Assembly (NCBI RefSeq): GCF_006715395.1
Contig: NZ_VFNC01000001.1
Span: 3,782,001-3,846,000 of the forward strand
Length of the DNA stretch: 64,000 nucleotides
Reading direction: 5' to 3'
Source: Streptomyces sp. SLBN-31
Lineage (GTDB): Bacteria; Actinomycetota; Actinomycetes; Streptomycetales; Streptomycetaceae
The first letter of the stretch is position 1. Every line of letters begins with the position of its first letter. This document shows, in pieces, positions 25,460 through 32,804 of this stretch. The notes beneath the pieces are model-generated. The model ran no database searches, was not told where the DNA came from, and worked only from the letters and a program-made list of their open reading frames with translations. The position numbers and the translations under genes were made by a program.

Positions 25460-26369
25460 GGTCCGTCTTCAAAGATCATCGGATGGTGGATCATGGTGGG
25501 GTGATACGCCGTCATGAACTCACCGATCAGGAGTGGAAGTTACTCGCTCCGCTGATACCGCGGGCTGCGACGGGCCGGCCGCGGGTGCCGGACCGGCAGG
25601 TCATCAACGGGATGGTTTACAAGATCCGGACTGGGATCTCCTGGCGTGACCTGCCGGAACGCTACGGCCCATGGCAGACCGTCTACACCCGCTTCCGACG
25701 TTATGCCCTGGACGGTGTGTTCACCCGGGCCCTGCAGCGGATCCAGGCCCGTGCAGACGCAGACGGCGACATCGACTGGCTCGTCCAGATCGACTCCACC
25801 ATCGTCCGCGCCCACCAGCACGCCGCCGCCACCGGCCGAAAAGGGGGATCCCTCGGCCGGACGAACCGGACGATCACGCCCTCGGCCGATCCCGAGGAGG
25901 CCTGACCACCAAAATCCACCTCGCCTGCGACGGTCGCGGGCGGCCTCTCGCGATCCTGGTGACACCTGGCCAACGCCACGACGGCATCTGCGCACGGCCC
26001 CTCCTGGAACGTATCCGCGTGCCGCGCACCGGCCTGGGTCGGCCACGCTGCAGGCCCGACCACGTCATCGCGGACAAGGCCTACAGCTCCCGAGGCTTCC
26101 GGGCCTACCTGCGCCAACGCGGCATCGGGCAGACCATCCCGGAGAAGACCGACCAGCAGCGACACAGGCATAACCGCGGCCGCCGCGGTGGGCGACCACC
26201 GGCGTTCGACCGGCAGATCTACCGCCAACGCAACATCGTTGAGCGCTGCTTCAACCGGCTCAAGGGATTCCGCGGCATAACCCGATACGAAAAGACCGCC
26301 ACTTCCTACGAAGCGGCGGTCACACTCGCGTCATTCCTGCTCTGGGCAAGATCCGTTTGTTGACGGACC
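25460..26369 (+). mobile_element. IS5-family (IS427-like) element
   Basis: Ends GGTCCGTC (25460-25467) and GACGGACC (26362-26369) are inverted; homology continues imperfectly inward (TTCAAA / TTTGTT). Flanks are CTAG (25456-25459) and TTAG (26370-26373), so it abuts the IS701 copy and shares one flank with it. About 910 bp. Confidence 0.82.
25483..26363 (+). CDS. IS5-family transposase, two overlapping frames
   Basis: Frame A (25483-25905) starts at MVDHGGVIRRHELTDQEWKL and contains WRDLPERYGPWQTVYTRFRR and the first aspartate in VQIDSTIVRAHQH. Frame B ends at 26363 and carries GRSRGGLTTKIHLACDGRG, IADKAYSSRGFRAYL (second Asp) and RNIVERCFNRLKGFRGI (Glu). In IS427-type elements the full transposase is produced by ribosomal frameshifting between two such frames, so this copy may be functional. 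The overlap is around 25880-25905. Confidence 0.85.
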
Positions 26370-26543
26370 TTAGCGGCGGCGCCGATAAGCGCGTTGGTAT
26401 GAAGTCGATGCCGAAGGCCGGTCCGTCCAGCCCGGACAGTGGCACGGAGGCCGCGTGCTCAGGACATGAGATCAGGTACCATCCCTGGTCAGAAGGCCTG
26501 GACGCACGGGGGTGTTCGGCCGTTCAGTCAGGGGGCGGGGAGC

Positions 26544-26963
26544 ATGTCCGGTGCGGGCTCGGGCGGCTACAGGATCGACGCGAGCGGCATGGACGGCGAG
26601 GCCGGAAAGCTCGACCAGGCAGGCAACGACGTCGGCGCCATACGCGAGGCCGTGGAAGACCAGATGTGCTACACACCGGACGCTCTCGGCGGCTCCGACT
26701 CCGGCCCCGCGTACGATAACTTCGCCGCCGCCTGGCAGGCCGAGGCGAAGACGCTGGAAGCCGCGCTGCACGAACTCGCGGACAAGGTCGGCATCTCCCA
26801 GCGGAACTACCAGGGCGCCGACCACGACACCATCGTCGCGCTGCACTCCGCGGGCACGAACGACGGCCTGACGACCATGCCCACACCCGCCGCGGCCCAT
26901 CCGGGGACGACCGCGGGCCCTACCCCGGGCGCGCGTCCGCCGAGCCTTGCCGACTTCGACTGA
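26544..26963 (+). CDS. WXG100-like small protein of a putative type VII module
   Basis: 139 aa from MSGAGSGGYRIDASGMDGEA (GGGGAG 6 nt upstream). Predicted as two long helices: GEAGKLDQAGNDVGAIREAV and AYDNFAAAWQAEAKTLEAAL. A low-complexity Pro/Ala tail follows (TPAAAHPGTTAGPTPG), ending SLADFD. No signal peptide, no cysteine pairs. Helical hairpin proteins of this size placed before large effectors are typical partners or chaperones of type VII (ESX/Yuk) substrates. The WXG motif itself is not present here, so the family call is by architecture. 172 bp upstream of the effector gene. Confidence 0.6.
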   Translation: MSGAGSGGYRIDASGMDGEAGKLDQAGNDVGAIREAVEDQMCYTPDALGGSDSGPAYDNFAAAWQAEAKTLEAALHELADKVGISQRNYQGADHDTIVALHSAGTNDGLTTMPTPAAAHPGTTAGPTPGARPPSLADFD

Positions 26964-27060
26964 CTGACCGGCACACGCCGTACAGATCGACACAACGGCA
27001 CACGCAACACAGATCGACATGCCGGCGACTTCGCGCACCCGGCCGACGTGTGTGCTTCCA

Positions 27061-27102
27061 CCTGACACCTGACACCTGACACCTGACACCTGACTCCTGG
27101 GC
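27061..27102. repeat. 7-bp tandem repeat, CCTGACA x5 plus one variant
   Basis: Five exact copies of CCTGACA followed by CCTGACT, in the gap between the WXG100-like gene and the effector gene, ending 34 bp before the effector start. Repeat-number changes could alter spacing in the leader. Confidence 0.9.
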
Positions 27103-27135
27103 AAGGACGAGCAAGGACAGCGGGGCTCTCACCAC

Positions 27136-28737
27136 ATGGCTGACGCAGGCGAATCCACCACCGACCGCAAGGAAAAGATCGACCGTTACACGGGAGACCT
27201 CGCGACGGCCGACAGCAAGAACGAGGTCCTGGAGGCCATCGGCAACCTCCTCGGTGTCTCCGCGCCGGTCGGCTCCCCGAGCACCCTGGACGCCATCGCC
27301 CAGCGCTACAAGAGCCAGGCCGACAACGCCGCGGACGTACAGCACCGGGTCGAGAAGGTCGCCTCGTCAGGGCTGCCATCGGTGTGGGTGGGCAGCACCG
27401 GCGCCAAGGCGGCCGAGGTGGTGGCGGCGGCCGGCCGTTCCGCCGAGCAGATGGCCGAGGCGTTCCATAAGGCGTCCAAGGCCCTCTGCGACCTCTCTGA
27501 CGCGCTCACCTCCGCCCAGTCCAAGGACGACGACGGCCGCGAGCAGCTTCGCAAGGCCCGCACGATGCTCGGCGGCGATGACGGCTTCTTCGACGACATG
27601 GTGGAGACGGACGACGAGGAAGCCGACCGCAAGCGGGCCCAGGACATCGCGGGAACGGGGGCCAACTTCCTTTACGCCGCCGCGCAGGAGGCGGACGACG
27701 CGGCGCGGACGGCGGCGCGGGAGCTGAACAAGTACGCGGCCGAGGCTCGTGCCGGGCACATGCACACCGACAACATCTCCGCCGCCGACCGCCTCGTCCT
27801 CGCCGACGTCGGCGTGTTCGGGGGCCCGCAGGAGGAGAACGAACTCCTCACCGCGGGCGACCTCGAACGTTCCGGCCGTTTCATGGAGAAGATGAACGCG
27901 CGGGACCAGGCCCGCTTCGAGCAGATGCTCGCGGATGCCAAGACACCGCAGGAGCGGGCGTATCTGGTCAAGGCGCTGGCCGCGGGCTACGACGTGGACG
28001 AGGTCGGCCAGTTCCGCGACAAGATCCACGGCAAGGACCCGTACTGGCTTCAGCAGCACCTCAGCCCGATCGTCACGGCCGGCGACAGCAAGGTGGACGA
28101 GGGGCTCAATCCGGACGGGTCGAACCGCAACACCGACTACCAGTGGTTCGGCGACGAGAAGTGGTCCCAGGAGGGCAACACCTGTGTGCCGTCGAGCACC
28201 GTGACCGCCCGCGCCATGGTCGATCCCCTCTACGCCCTGGAGTTGACCGGCGGACCGTCCGGACAGGAGAACGACCCCGACGCCTTCCGCCACCGTCTCC
28301 ACGACGAACAGTTGCGCCTGCACGACGAAGGCGACGGCGACTACCTGCACTGGTGGTCCGACGTTCCGGATGGAATGGACAGTGACGGGCAGAACGAGAT
28401 CGCCAACGACGAGATCAGCCCGCACACCGGCAGCAAGTACGAGTACGAGCAGGTTCGCGGTGCGGACGAGCGCCGTGACGTACTGCCGGACATCGAGAAG
28501 TCCGTCGCCGAGGGAAAACCCGTCCCCTTCGAAGTGGAGGGGCACGAGAAGGACGGCAGCCGGGTCGGACACCAGATGATGGTGATCGGCCAGGAGGGCG
28601 ACATGCTGGAGATCTACAACCCGTGGGGCCAGACGACGTGGGTGAGCGAGGACGACTTCGTCAACGGCCACATGGACAAGGCCTCCGACTCCCGCATGCC
28701 CGACGCGTACGCCGTCCACCTGCCCGCCGACCGATAA
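27136..28737 (+). CDS. Putative type VII-secreted effector: WXG-like N-terminus, papain-like cysteine peptidase C-terminus
   Basis: 533 aa. Residues 1-~200 are helical and rich in Ala/Asp/Glu, with a central SGLPSVWVGSTGAKAAEVV containing W-V-G, the WXG turn of type VII substrates, followed by a long helix (AEQMAEAFHKASKALCDLSD). Residues ~200-330 are a helical linker. Residues ~340-533 resemble a C39/papain-fold peptidase: QEGNTCVPSSTVTARAM with Cys350, VGHQMMVIGQEGDML with His479, and IYNPWGQTTW with Asn495. These spacings fit a Cys-His-Asn triad. No signal peptide, as expected for type VII export. Target (protein or peptidoglycan crosslink) unknown. The next gene looks like a cysteine-peptidase inhibitor, supporting the peptidase call. 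Confidence 0.72.
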   Translation: MADAGESTTDRKEKIDRYTGDLATADSKNEVLEAIGNLLGVSAPVGSPSTLDAIAQRYKSQADNAADVQHRVEKVASSGLPSVWVGSTGAKAAEVVAAAGRSAEQMAEAFHKASKALCDLSDALTSAQSKDDDGREQLRKARTMLGGDDGFFDDMVETDDEEADRKRAQDIAGTGANFLYAAAQEADDAARTAARELNKYAAEARAGHMHTDNISAADRLVLADVGVFGGPQEENELLTAGDLERSGRFMEKMNARDQARFEQMLADAKTPQERAYLVKALAAGYDVDEVGQFRDKIHGKDPYWLQQHLSPIVTAGDSKVDEGLNPDGSNRNTDYQWFGDEKWSQEGNTCVPSSTVTARAMVDPLYALELTGGPSGQENDPDAFRHRLHDEQLRLHDEGDGDYLHWWSDVPDGMDSDGQNEIANDEISPHTGSKYEYEQVRGADERRDVLPDIEKSVAEGKPVPFEVEGHEKDGSRVGHQMMVIGQEGDMLEIYNPWGQTTWVSEDDFVNGHMDKASDSRMPDAYAVHLPADR

Positions 28738-28746
28738 GTGAGCGTC

Positions 28747-29220
28747 ATGACCAGCGCCCTGCGCCGACTCGCCCTTCCCGCCCTGCTGATGACCCTGCTC
28801 GTGGGCTGCGGCAGCACCGGGCCGGACACCTACGAGCTGGGTGAGAAGCACATACAGGTGGATGCGGGGGAGGAGTTCAGGCTGTCCGTTCCGGTCGACA
28901 CCGCGATGGGGGAGTGGTGGTATCTGACATCGCCGGAGCCCAACCCTGACGTCGTCCGGAAGACGGGCAAACAGGAGGAGATCAAGGCCGACGACGACGC
29001 CGTCGGCAGCGGGAGCGGAACGGACTCCTTCGGCTTCAAGGCCGTCGGTCCGGGCACGACGAAGATCCGGCTCATCCAGTGCCCGCGCGGCGCCTGCGCC
29101 GGCGGCGGCGATGCCGGCGGTCCCGTCACCCCGTCCCCCGTCCCCAGCGGCAGCCCCACCCCCCAGAAGAAGTACCGAGCCACCATCCACACCTTCACCG
29201 TCACCGTGAGGAAGTCATGA
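28747..29220 (+). CDS. Lipoprotein resembling chagasin-type (I42) cysteine-peptidase inhibitor
   Basis: 157 aa with a lipoprotein signal (ALRRLALPALLMTLLVGCGS, lipobox LVGC). The mature part follows the chagasin layout: VDAGEEFRLSVPVDTAMGEW (first strands and a loop resembling NPTTGY-x-W), GSGSGTDSFGFKAVGPGTTK (second loop GxGG-like, strand), IRLIQCPRGAC (third, RPW-like loop) and a final FTVTVRK strand. Loop motifs are degenerate, so the family call is tentative. It starts 9 bp after the effector stop without its own ribosome-binding site, and overlaps the next gene by ATGA. An inhibitor anchored outside the membrane would protect the producer from an exported peptidase. Confidence 0.6.
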   Translation: MTSALRRLALPALLMTLLVGCGSTGPDTYELGEKHIQVDAGEEFRLSVPVDTAMGEWWYLTSPEPNPDVVRKTGKQEEIKADDDAVGSGSGTDSFGFKAVGPGTTKIRLIQCPRGACAGGGDAGGPVTPSPVPSGSPTPQKKYRATIHTFTVTVRKS

Positions 29221-29630
29221 CCTCCGCGTCGCAGACCCCGCCCCCCGGCCGGACCGACGACGAGCTGGCGCAGTCGGACATCCCGGCGATGCTGCGTTAC
29301 GGCCTCTCCTTCGCCGGACCGCACCGCACCGCCCTGTTCGGCGACGGCGCGGTGGGCGCCGCCGTCCTGCTGGACCGGCTCGGCATCCAGCCGCGGGCGG
29401 TGGCCTTCCTCGCCAAGGTGGTACGCAGCGGGGGTGTCCGGTACGCGGCCGAGCTGCGCGAGCCGGTGCCGGGCGACGATGCGGCGTCCATGGTGCGTAC
29501 GTGGCTGGAGTCCGCGGCCACCACCGCCGACGGGGTCGACGGCGACGAGCAGGCCGCCCGCTGGCTGGAGGCCGTCGCCGAACTGCTCGGCCTCCGGCAC
29601 GTCTACCGCTCTCGGACAGCCGGGGAGTGA
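29217..29630 (+). CDS. Unknown protein, translationally coupled to the inhibitor lipoprotein
   Basis: 137 aa starting at the ATG of the ATGA overlap. Sequence: MTSASQTPPPGRTDDELAQS, then FAGPHRTALFGDGAVGAAVL, LGIQPRAVAFLAKVVRSGGV, and a helical C-terminus (AARWLEAVAELLGLRHVYRS). No membrane segment, signal or cysteine pattern; I do not recognise the family. Strict coupling suggests a role in the same module, for example cytoplasmic chaperone or second immunity factor. Confidence 0.7.
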   Translation: MTSASQTPPPGRTDDELAQSDIPAMLRYGLSFAGPHRTALFGDGAVGAAVLLDRLGIQPRAVAFLAKVVRSGGVRYAAELREPVPGDDAASMVRTWLESAATTADGVDGDEQAARWLEAVAELLGLRHVYRSRTAGE

Positions 29631-29649
29631 GCGGCGCGGCTCCGCGGCC

Positions 29650-29765
29650 GTCCAGGTCGACACCTCAGCCAGACCGTCTACGCCATCACCGACCTGCCCG
29701 CCGAACAGGCCGACGCGGCCGAGATCGCCGCCCGCCCGCCTCGTCCACTACCGCTTTTATCAACT
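29650..29765 (+). pseudogene. ISAs1-family transposase fragment
   Basis: A ~35-codon piece reads QTVYAITDLPAEQADAAEIA, close to the conserved pre-C-terminal block of ISAs1 transposases. No other part is present here; a neighbouring block of the same family lies at 39795-39885. Confidence 0.5.
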
Positions 29766-29813
29766 GCCCGGCGTCGCAGCGTCCCTGGGGGCATTGCCGG
29801 CGGGCGTCTGTGG

Positions 29814-30191
29814 TCATGCCGCAGCCGAGGCGCCTACCAGCAGCTGTCCCATGGCGGCCAGCACGGACGGCTCGACGCGGTAGTACACCCAGGTGCTGCG
29901 CCGCTCGGAGGTGAGCAGCCCGGCCTCCTTCAGCTTCTTCAGGTGGTGGGAGACGGTGGGCTGGGAGACGCCGACGTCGGAGATGTCGCACACGCACGCC
30001 TCCCCACCCTCGTGCGAGGCCACCGCAGAGAACAGCCGAAGGCGCACCGGGTCACCGAGCGCCTTGAACATCCGCGCCGCGGTCTCGGCCTCGTCGGCGC
30101 TCATCGGGCGTTCGGTCAGCGGCGGGCAGCACGGCGCCGCACCCCGACCGTCAGCGGGCTCGACCAGCGGCAGCACCTTCGCATTCGACAT
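29814..30191 (-). CDS. arsR: ArsR-family arsenical/metalloid-responsive repressor
   Basis: 125 aa from MSNAKVLPLVEPADGRGAAP. Winged-helix core: AARMFKALGDPVRLRLFSAV, the metal-binding helix with ACVCDISD (CVC dyad of ArsR sensors), recognition helix VSQPTVSHHLKKLKEAGLL and wing RRSTWVYYRV. A further CC pair near the N-terminus (APCCPPL) may also ligate As(III). It represses its own operon and releases DNA on binding As(III)/Sb(III). An operator-like dyad lies directly upstream at 30194-30215. Confidence 0.92.
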   Translation of the reverse strand: MSNAKVLPLVEPADGRGAAPCCPPLTERPMSADEAETAARMFKALGDPVRLRLFSAVASHEGGEACVCDISDVGVSQPTVSHHLKKLKEAGLLTSERRSTWVYYRVEPSVLAAMGQLLVGASAAA

Positions 30192-30193
30192 GC

Positions 30194-30215
30194 GTCTATG
30201 TTGACACATGTCGAA
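30194..30215. promoter_or_regulatory. ArsR operator candidate upstream of arsR
   Basis: Contains TTGACACATGTCGAA, a near-palindrome (TTGACA-CA-TGTCGAA), preceded by GTCTA. The 12-mer GTCTATGTTGAC recurs exactly at 31318-31329 in the divergent flavoprotein promoter region. It begins 3 bp before the arsR start, overlapping the leader. Confidence 0.6.
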
Positions 30216-30233
30216 CCAGTGTGGGGAGGGCCC

Positions 30234-31294
30234 TCACCGGCTTGCGAGATGGGCGGCCAGGCGCCGGGCGATCCCGTCCGCGTCCCGGCCCACGCCGCGC
30301 AGCGAGTTCGACGACAGACTGCGCTGCCACTCCAGCCCGACGAACGCCAGCCCTGGCACGTCGGTGGCGAGGCCCTCGCGGTGCCGGGGTTCCCCTCGGC
30401 GTCGAGGGCGCCGTCCAGGCGGGCGAGGTAGGGCGGGTCGGGGTGGTAGCCGGTGGCGAGGACGATCGCGTCGACTTCCTCTCGCTCCCCGTCCGACCAG
30501 AGGAGCTCGGCTCCGTCGGCGCCGGTGAACAGCGGCCGCCGGTCGGGCCGTCCCGCAGCCAGGGCGGCCCGGTAGCGGCCGTCGTCGTGGACCGGCTGCG
30601 CCGGAGGGCGCGGCAGGAGTCGGCCGAGGGGTGCGCTGTCCAGGCCGTTGCGCGTAAGCCAGAAGTGCAGGTCGCGGCCCAGAACGCGCTGCGCCGCGAA
30701 CTTCACCGGCCTGCGGGTGGCGAGCGTGACGCGTACGGTCTTGCCGAGCTCGGCGGCGATCTGCACCGTGGAGTTCCCCGCCCCGACCACGACCACCCGC
30801 CGGCCGGCGAACGGGGCGGGTGTGCGGTAGTCGGCGGCGTGCGGCACCTGCCCCGTGAACTCCTCCAGGCCCGGCAATGCCGGCCGGTGCGGGCGCCCGA
30901 ACGTCCCGGAGGCCGCGACGACGGCCCGCGCGGACAGCTGGTCACCGCCCTGCAGCTTCAGCGAGAAGACGTCGTCGGCGCGGCGGACCGCGGTGACACG
31001 GCAGTCGGTCCGGATCTCGGCGTTCAGAGGGTCGGCGTAGGCGGTGAGGTAGGCGACCACCTCGTCGCGGTGCGGATAGCGGTCCCGGTCGGCGCCGGGG
31101 AACGGTATGCCGGGCAGGGAACTGTACCGGGCGGGCGAAAAGAGCGTGAGGCTGTCGTAGTAGCGCGGCCACGACCCCGCCACGCGGTTGGACGCCACCA
31201 GAACCACTGGCCACAGTTCGCGGTGCAGCAGGGCGTGGGCGGTGGCGAGTCCGGACTGGCCGCCGCCGATCCCGGTGATGTCGATGTGCTTCAT
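30234..31294 (-). pseudogene. ArsO-like FAD/NAD(P)-dependent oxidoreductase, C-terminal frameshift
   Basis: Starts MKHIDITGIGGGQSGLATAH (FAD-binding GxGxxG), contains SPARYSSLPGIPFPG, the second dinucleotide fold (VVVVGAGNSTVQIAAELG) and VDAIVLATGYHPDPPYLARL. These are the features of flavin-containing monooxygenase-like ArsO proteins found in arsenic islands. At about 30385, after EGNP, the frame is lost. The expected end (REGLATDVPGLAFVGLEWQR ... RRLAAHLASR) continues in the adjacent frame to a stop at 30234-30236. One inserted base explains it; sequencing error is possible. GGGG-rich site GGGGGAGCC precedes the ATG. Confidence 0.82.
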
Positions 31295-31317
31295 CGGCTC
31301 CCCCCGTTTCGATGAAT

Positions 31318-31382
31318 GTCTATGTTGACGCTCATCAATACAGGTGTCATGCTGGGCCGCGCAACCCATCGACAGATGTCGA
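31318..31382. promoter_or_regulatory. Divergent promoter region with two ArsR-box-like dyads
   Basis: Box 1: GTCTATGTTGAC (31318-31329) followed by GCTCATCAA, giving TTGA-N6-TCAA. Box 2: TCGACA-GA-TGTCGA (31369-31382), a perfect 6-bp dyad sharing TGTCGA with the arsR operator. They lie between the two divergent flavoprotein genes, so one repressor could control both directions. Confidence 0.55.
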
Positions 31383-31400
31383 AATACGCAAGGAGTCGCC

Positions 31401-32804
31401 GTGAACGCGCCCGTCACCACCGACCTGCCCGTCGTCGTGATCGGAGCCGGCCCCGCTGGTCTGGCCGCCGCCGCCCACCTGGTCGATCGGGGCATCGAGC
31501 CCCTGGTCCTGGAAGCTGGCCAGAGGGCCGGTGCCGCGGTGCGCGAGTGGTCGCACGTGCGCCTGTTCTCCACCTGGGGCGAGGTCGTCGACCCAGCTGC
31601 CGAGAAGCTTCTCGCCCCGACCGGCTGGACGCGGCCCGACCCGGCGACCTACCCCTCCGGCGGTGACTGGGCCGACCTCTACCTGCAGCCCCTGGCCGAC
31701 GTCCTCGGCGACCGCGTTCGCTCCGGCGCCACCGTCACCGGCGTTTCCAGGGCCGGGCGGGATCGCATCGTGGACGCCGACCGCGAGGCCCAGCCGTTCG
31801 TCGTGCACGTCGCTTACGCCGACGGCCGTGAGGAGCGCGTCTTCGCCCGCGCTGTCATCGATGCCTCCGGCACCTGGACCACGCCCAGCCCGGCCGGCGG
31901 CAGCGGACTCCCGGCCCTTGGCGAGCGCGCGGCCGCCGACCGCGTCACCTACCGCGTCCCGGACCTGAAGGACCCCGTCGTGCGCGCCCGGTACGCGGGC
32001 AAGCGCACCGCTGTGATCGGCTCCGGTGCCTCGGCGTTCACCGCTCTTGCCTATCTCGCCGACCTCGCCAAGTCCGGCGACGGCGCCGGCACGAAGGGGG
32101 TCTGGATCCTGCGCCGGGGCATCTCCGGCTCCACCTTCGGTGGCGGAGAGGCCGACCAGCTCCCGGCACGCGGCGCACTCGGGCTGGCGGCGAAGGCCGC
32201 CGTCGACGCCGGTCACGCGGACGCAGTCACCGGCTTCCGCACCGAGGCGATGGACCGGGCGGACGACGGCCGCTTGGTCCTGGTCGGCGAGGACGGACGC
32301 CGCCTGGACGCGGTCGATGAGGTGATCGTGCTGACCGGCTTCCGCCCCGACCTGTCCTTCCTGGGCGAGCTGCGCCTCGGCCTGGACGAGCGTCTCCAGG
32401 CTCCGGTTGCCCTCGCTCCGCTGATCGACCCCAACCAGCACTCCTGCGGCACCGTCTACCCGCACGGCCACCGCGAGCTCTCCCACCCCGAGCAGGGCGT
32501 GTACTTGGTCGGAATGAAGTCCTACGGCCGCGCCCCGACGTTCCTGGCGATGACTGGCTACGAGCAGGTCCGCTCCGTCGCCGCCGCGATCGCCGGTGAC
32601 CTCGAGTCCGCCGACCGCGTGGAACTCACCCTGCCTGAGACGGGAGTGTGCGGCGGCGCCGGACTGTTCGACGCTCCCGACGCCGCTCAGGGCGACGGCG
32701 GCGGGTGCTGCGCGCCCGCGCCGCAGCTCGTCCAGCTCGGCGCCCCGGCCGCGGTCGCGGTACCGGCTGAGCAGGCCCCGGCGGGCGGCTGCTGCGGCTC
32801 GTGA
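31401..32804 (+). CDS. FAD-dependent oxidoreductase of the arsenic island with Cys-rich tail
   Basis: 467 aa from GTG (AAGGAG 7 nt upstream), beginning VNAPVTTDLPVVVIGAGPAG. Two Rossmann motifs: IGAGPAGLAAAAHL (FAD) and AVIGSGASAFTALAYL (NADPH). EVIVLTGFRPDLSFLGELRL and HPEQGVYLVGMKSYGRAPTF match a flavoprotein subgroup seen next to arsenic genes. The C-terminal 60 residues carry GVCGGAG, GGGCCAPAP and GGCCGS, thiol pairs that could bind As(III). The stop overlaps the MFS start (GTGA), so the two are coupled. Precise reaction unknown; oxidation or handling of arsenicals is inferred from context. Confidence 0.85.
   Translation: MNAPVTTDLPVVVIGAGPAGLAAAAHLVDRGIEPLVLEAGQRAGAAVREWSHVRLFSTWGEVVDPAAEKLLAPTGWTRPDPATYPSGGDWADLYLQPLADVLGDRVRSGATVTGVSRAGRDRIVDADREAQPFVVHVAYADGREERVFARAVIDASGTWTTPSPAGGSGLPALGERAAADRVTYRVPDLKDPVVRARYAGKRTAVIGSGASAFTALAYLADLAKSGDGAGTKGVWILRRGISGSTFGGGEADQLPARGALGLAAKAAVDAGHADAVTGFRTEAMDRADDGRLVLVGEDGRRLDAVDEVIVLTGFRPDLSFLGELRLGLDERLQAPVALAPLIDPNQHSCGTVYPHGHRELSHPEQGVYLVGMKSYGRAPTFLAMTGYEQVRSVAAAIAGDLESADRVELTLPETGVCGGAGLFDAPDAAQGDGGGCCAPAPQLVQLGAPAAVAVPAEQAPAGGCCGS

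Noticed and set aside
27367..29190. 607-codon minus-strand open frame
   Set aside because: Antisense shadow of the effector and inhibitor genes caused by third-position GC; composition LVxxVR-rich without motif.
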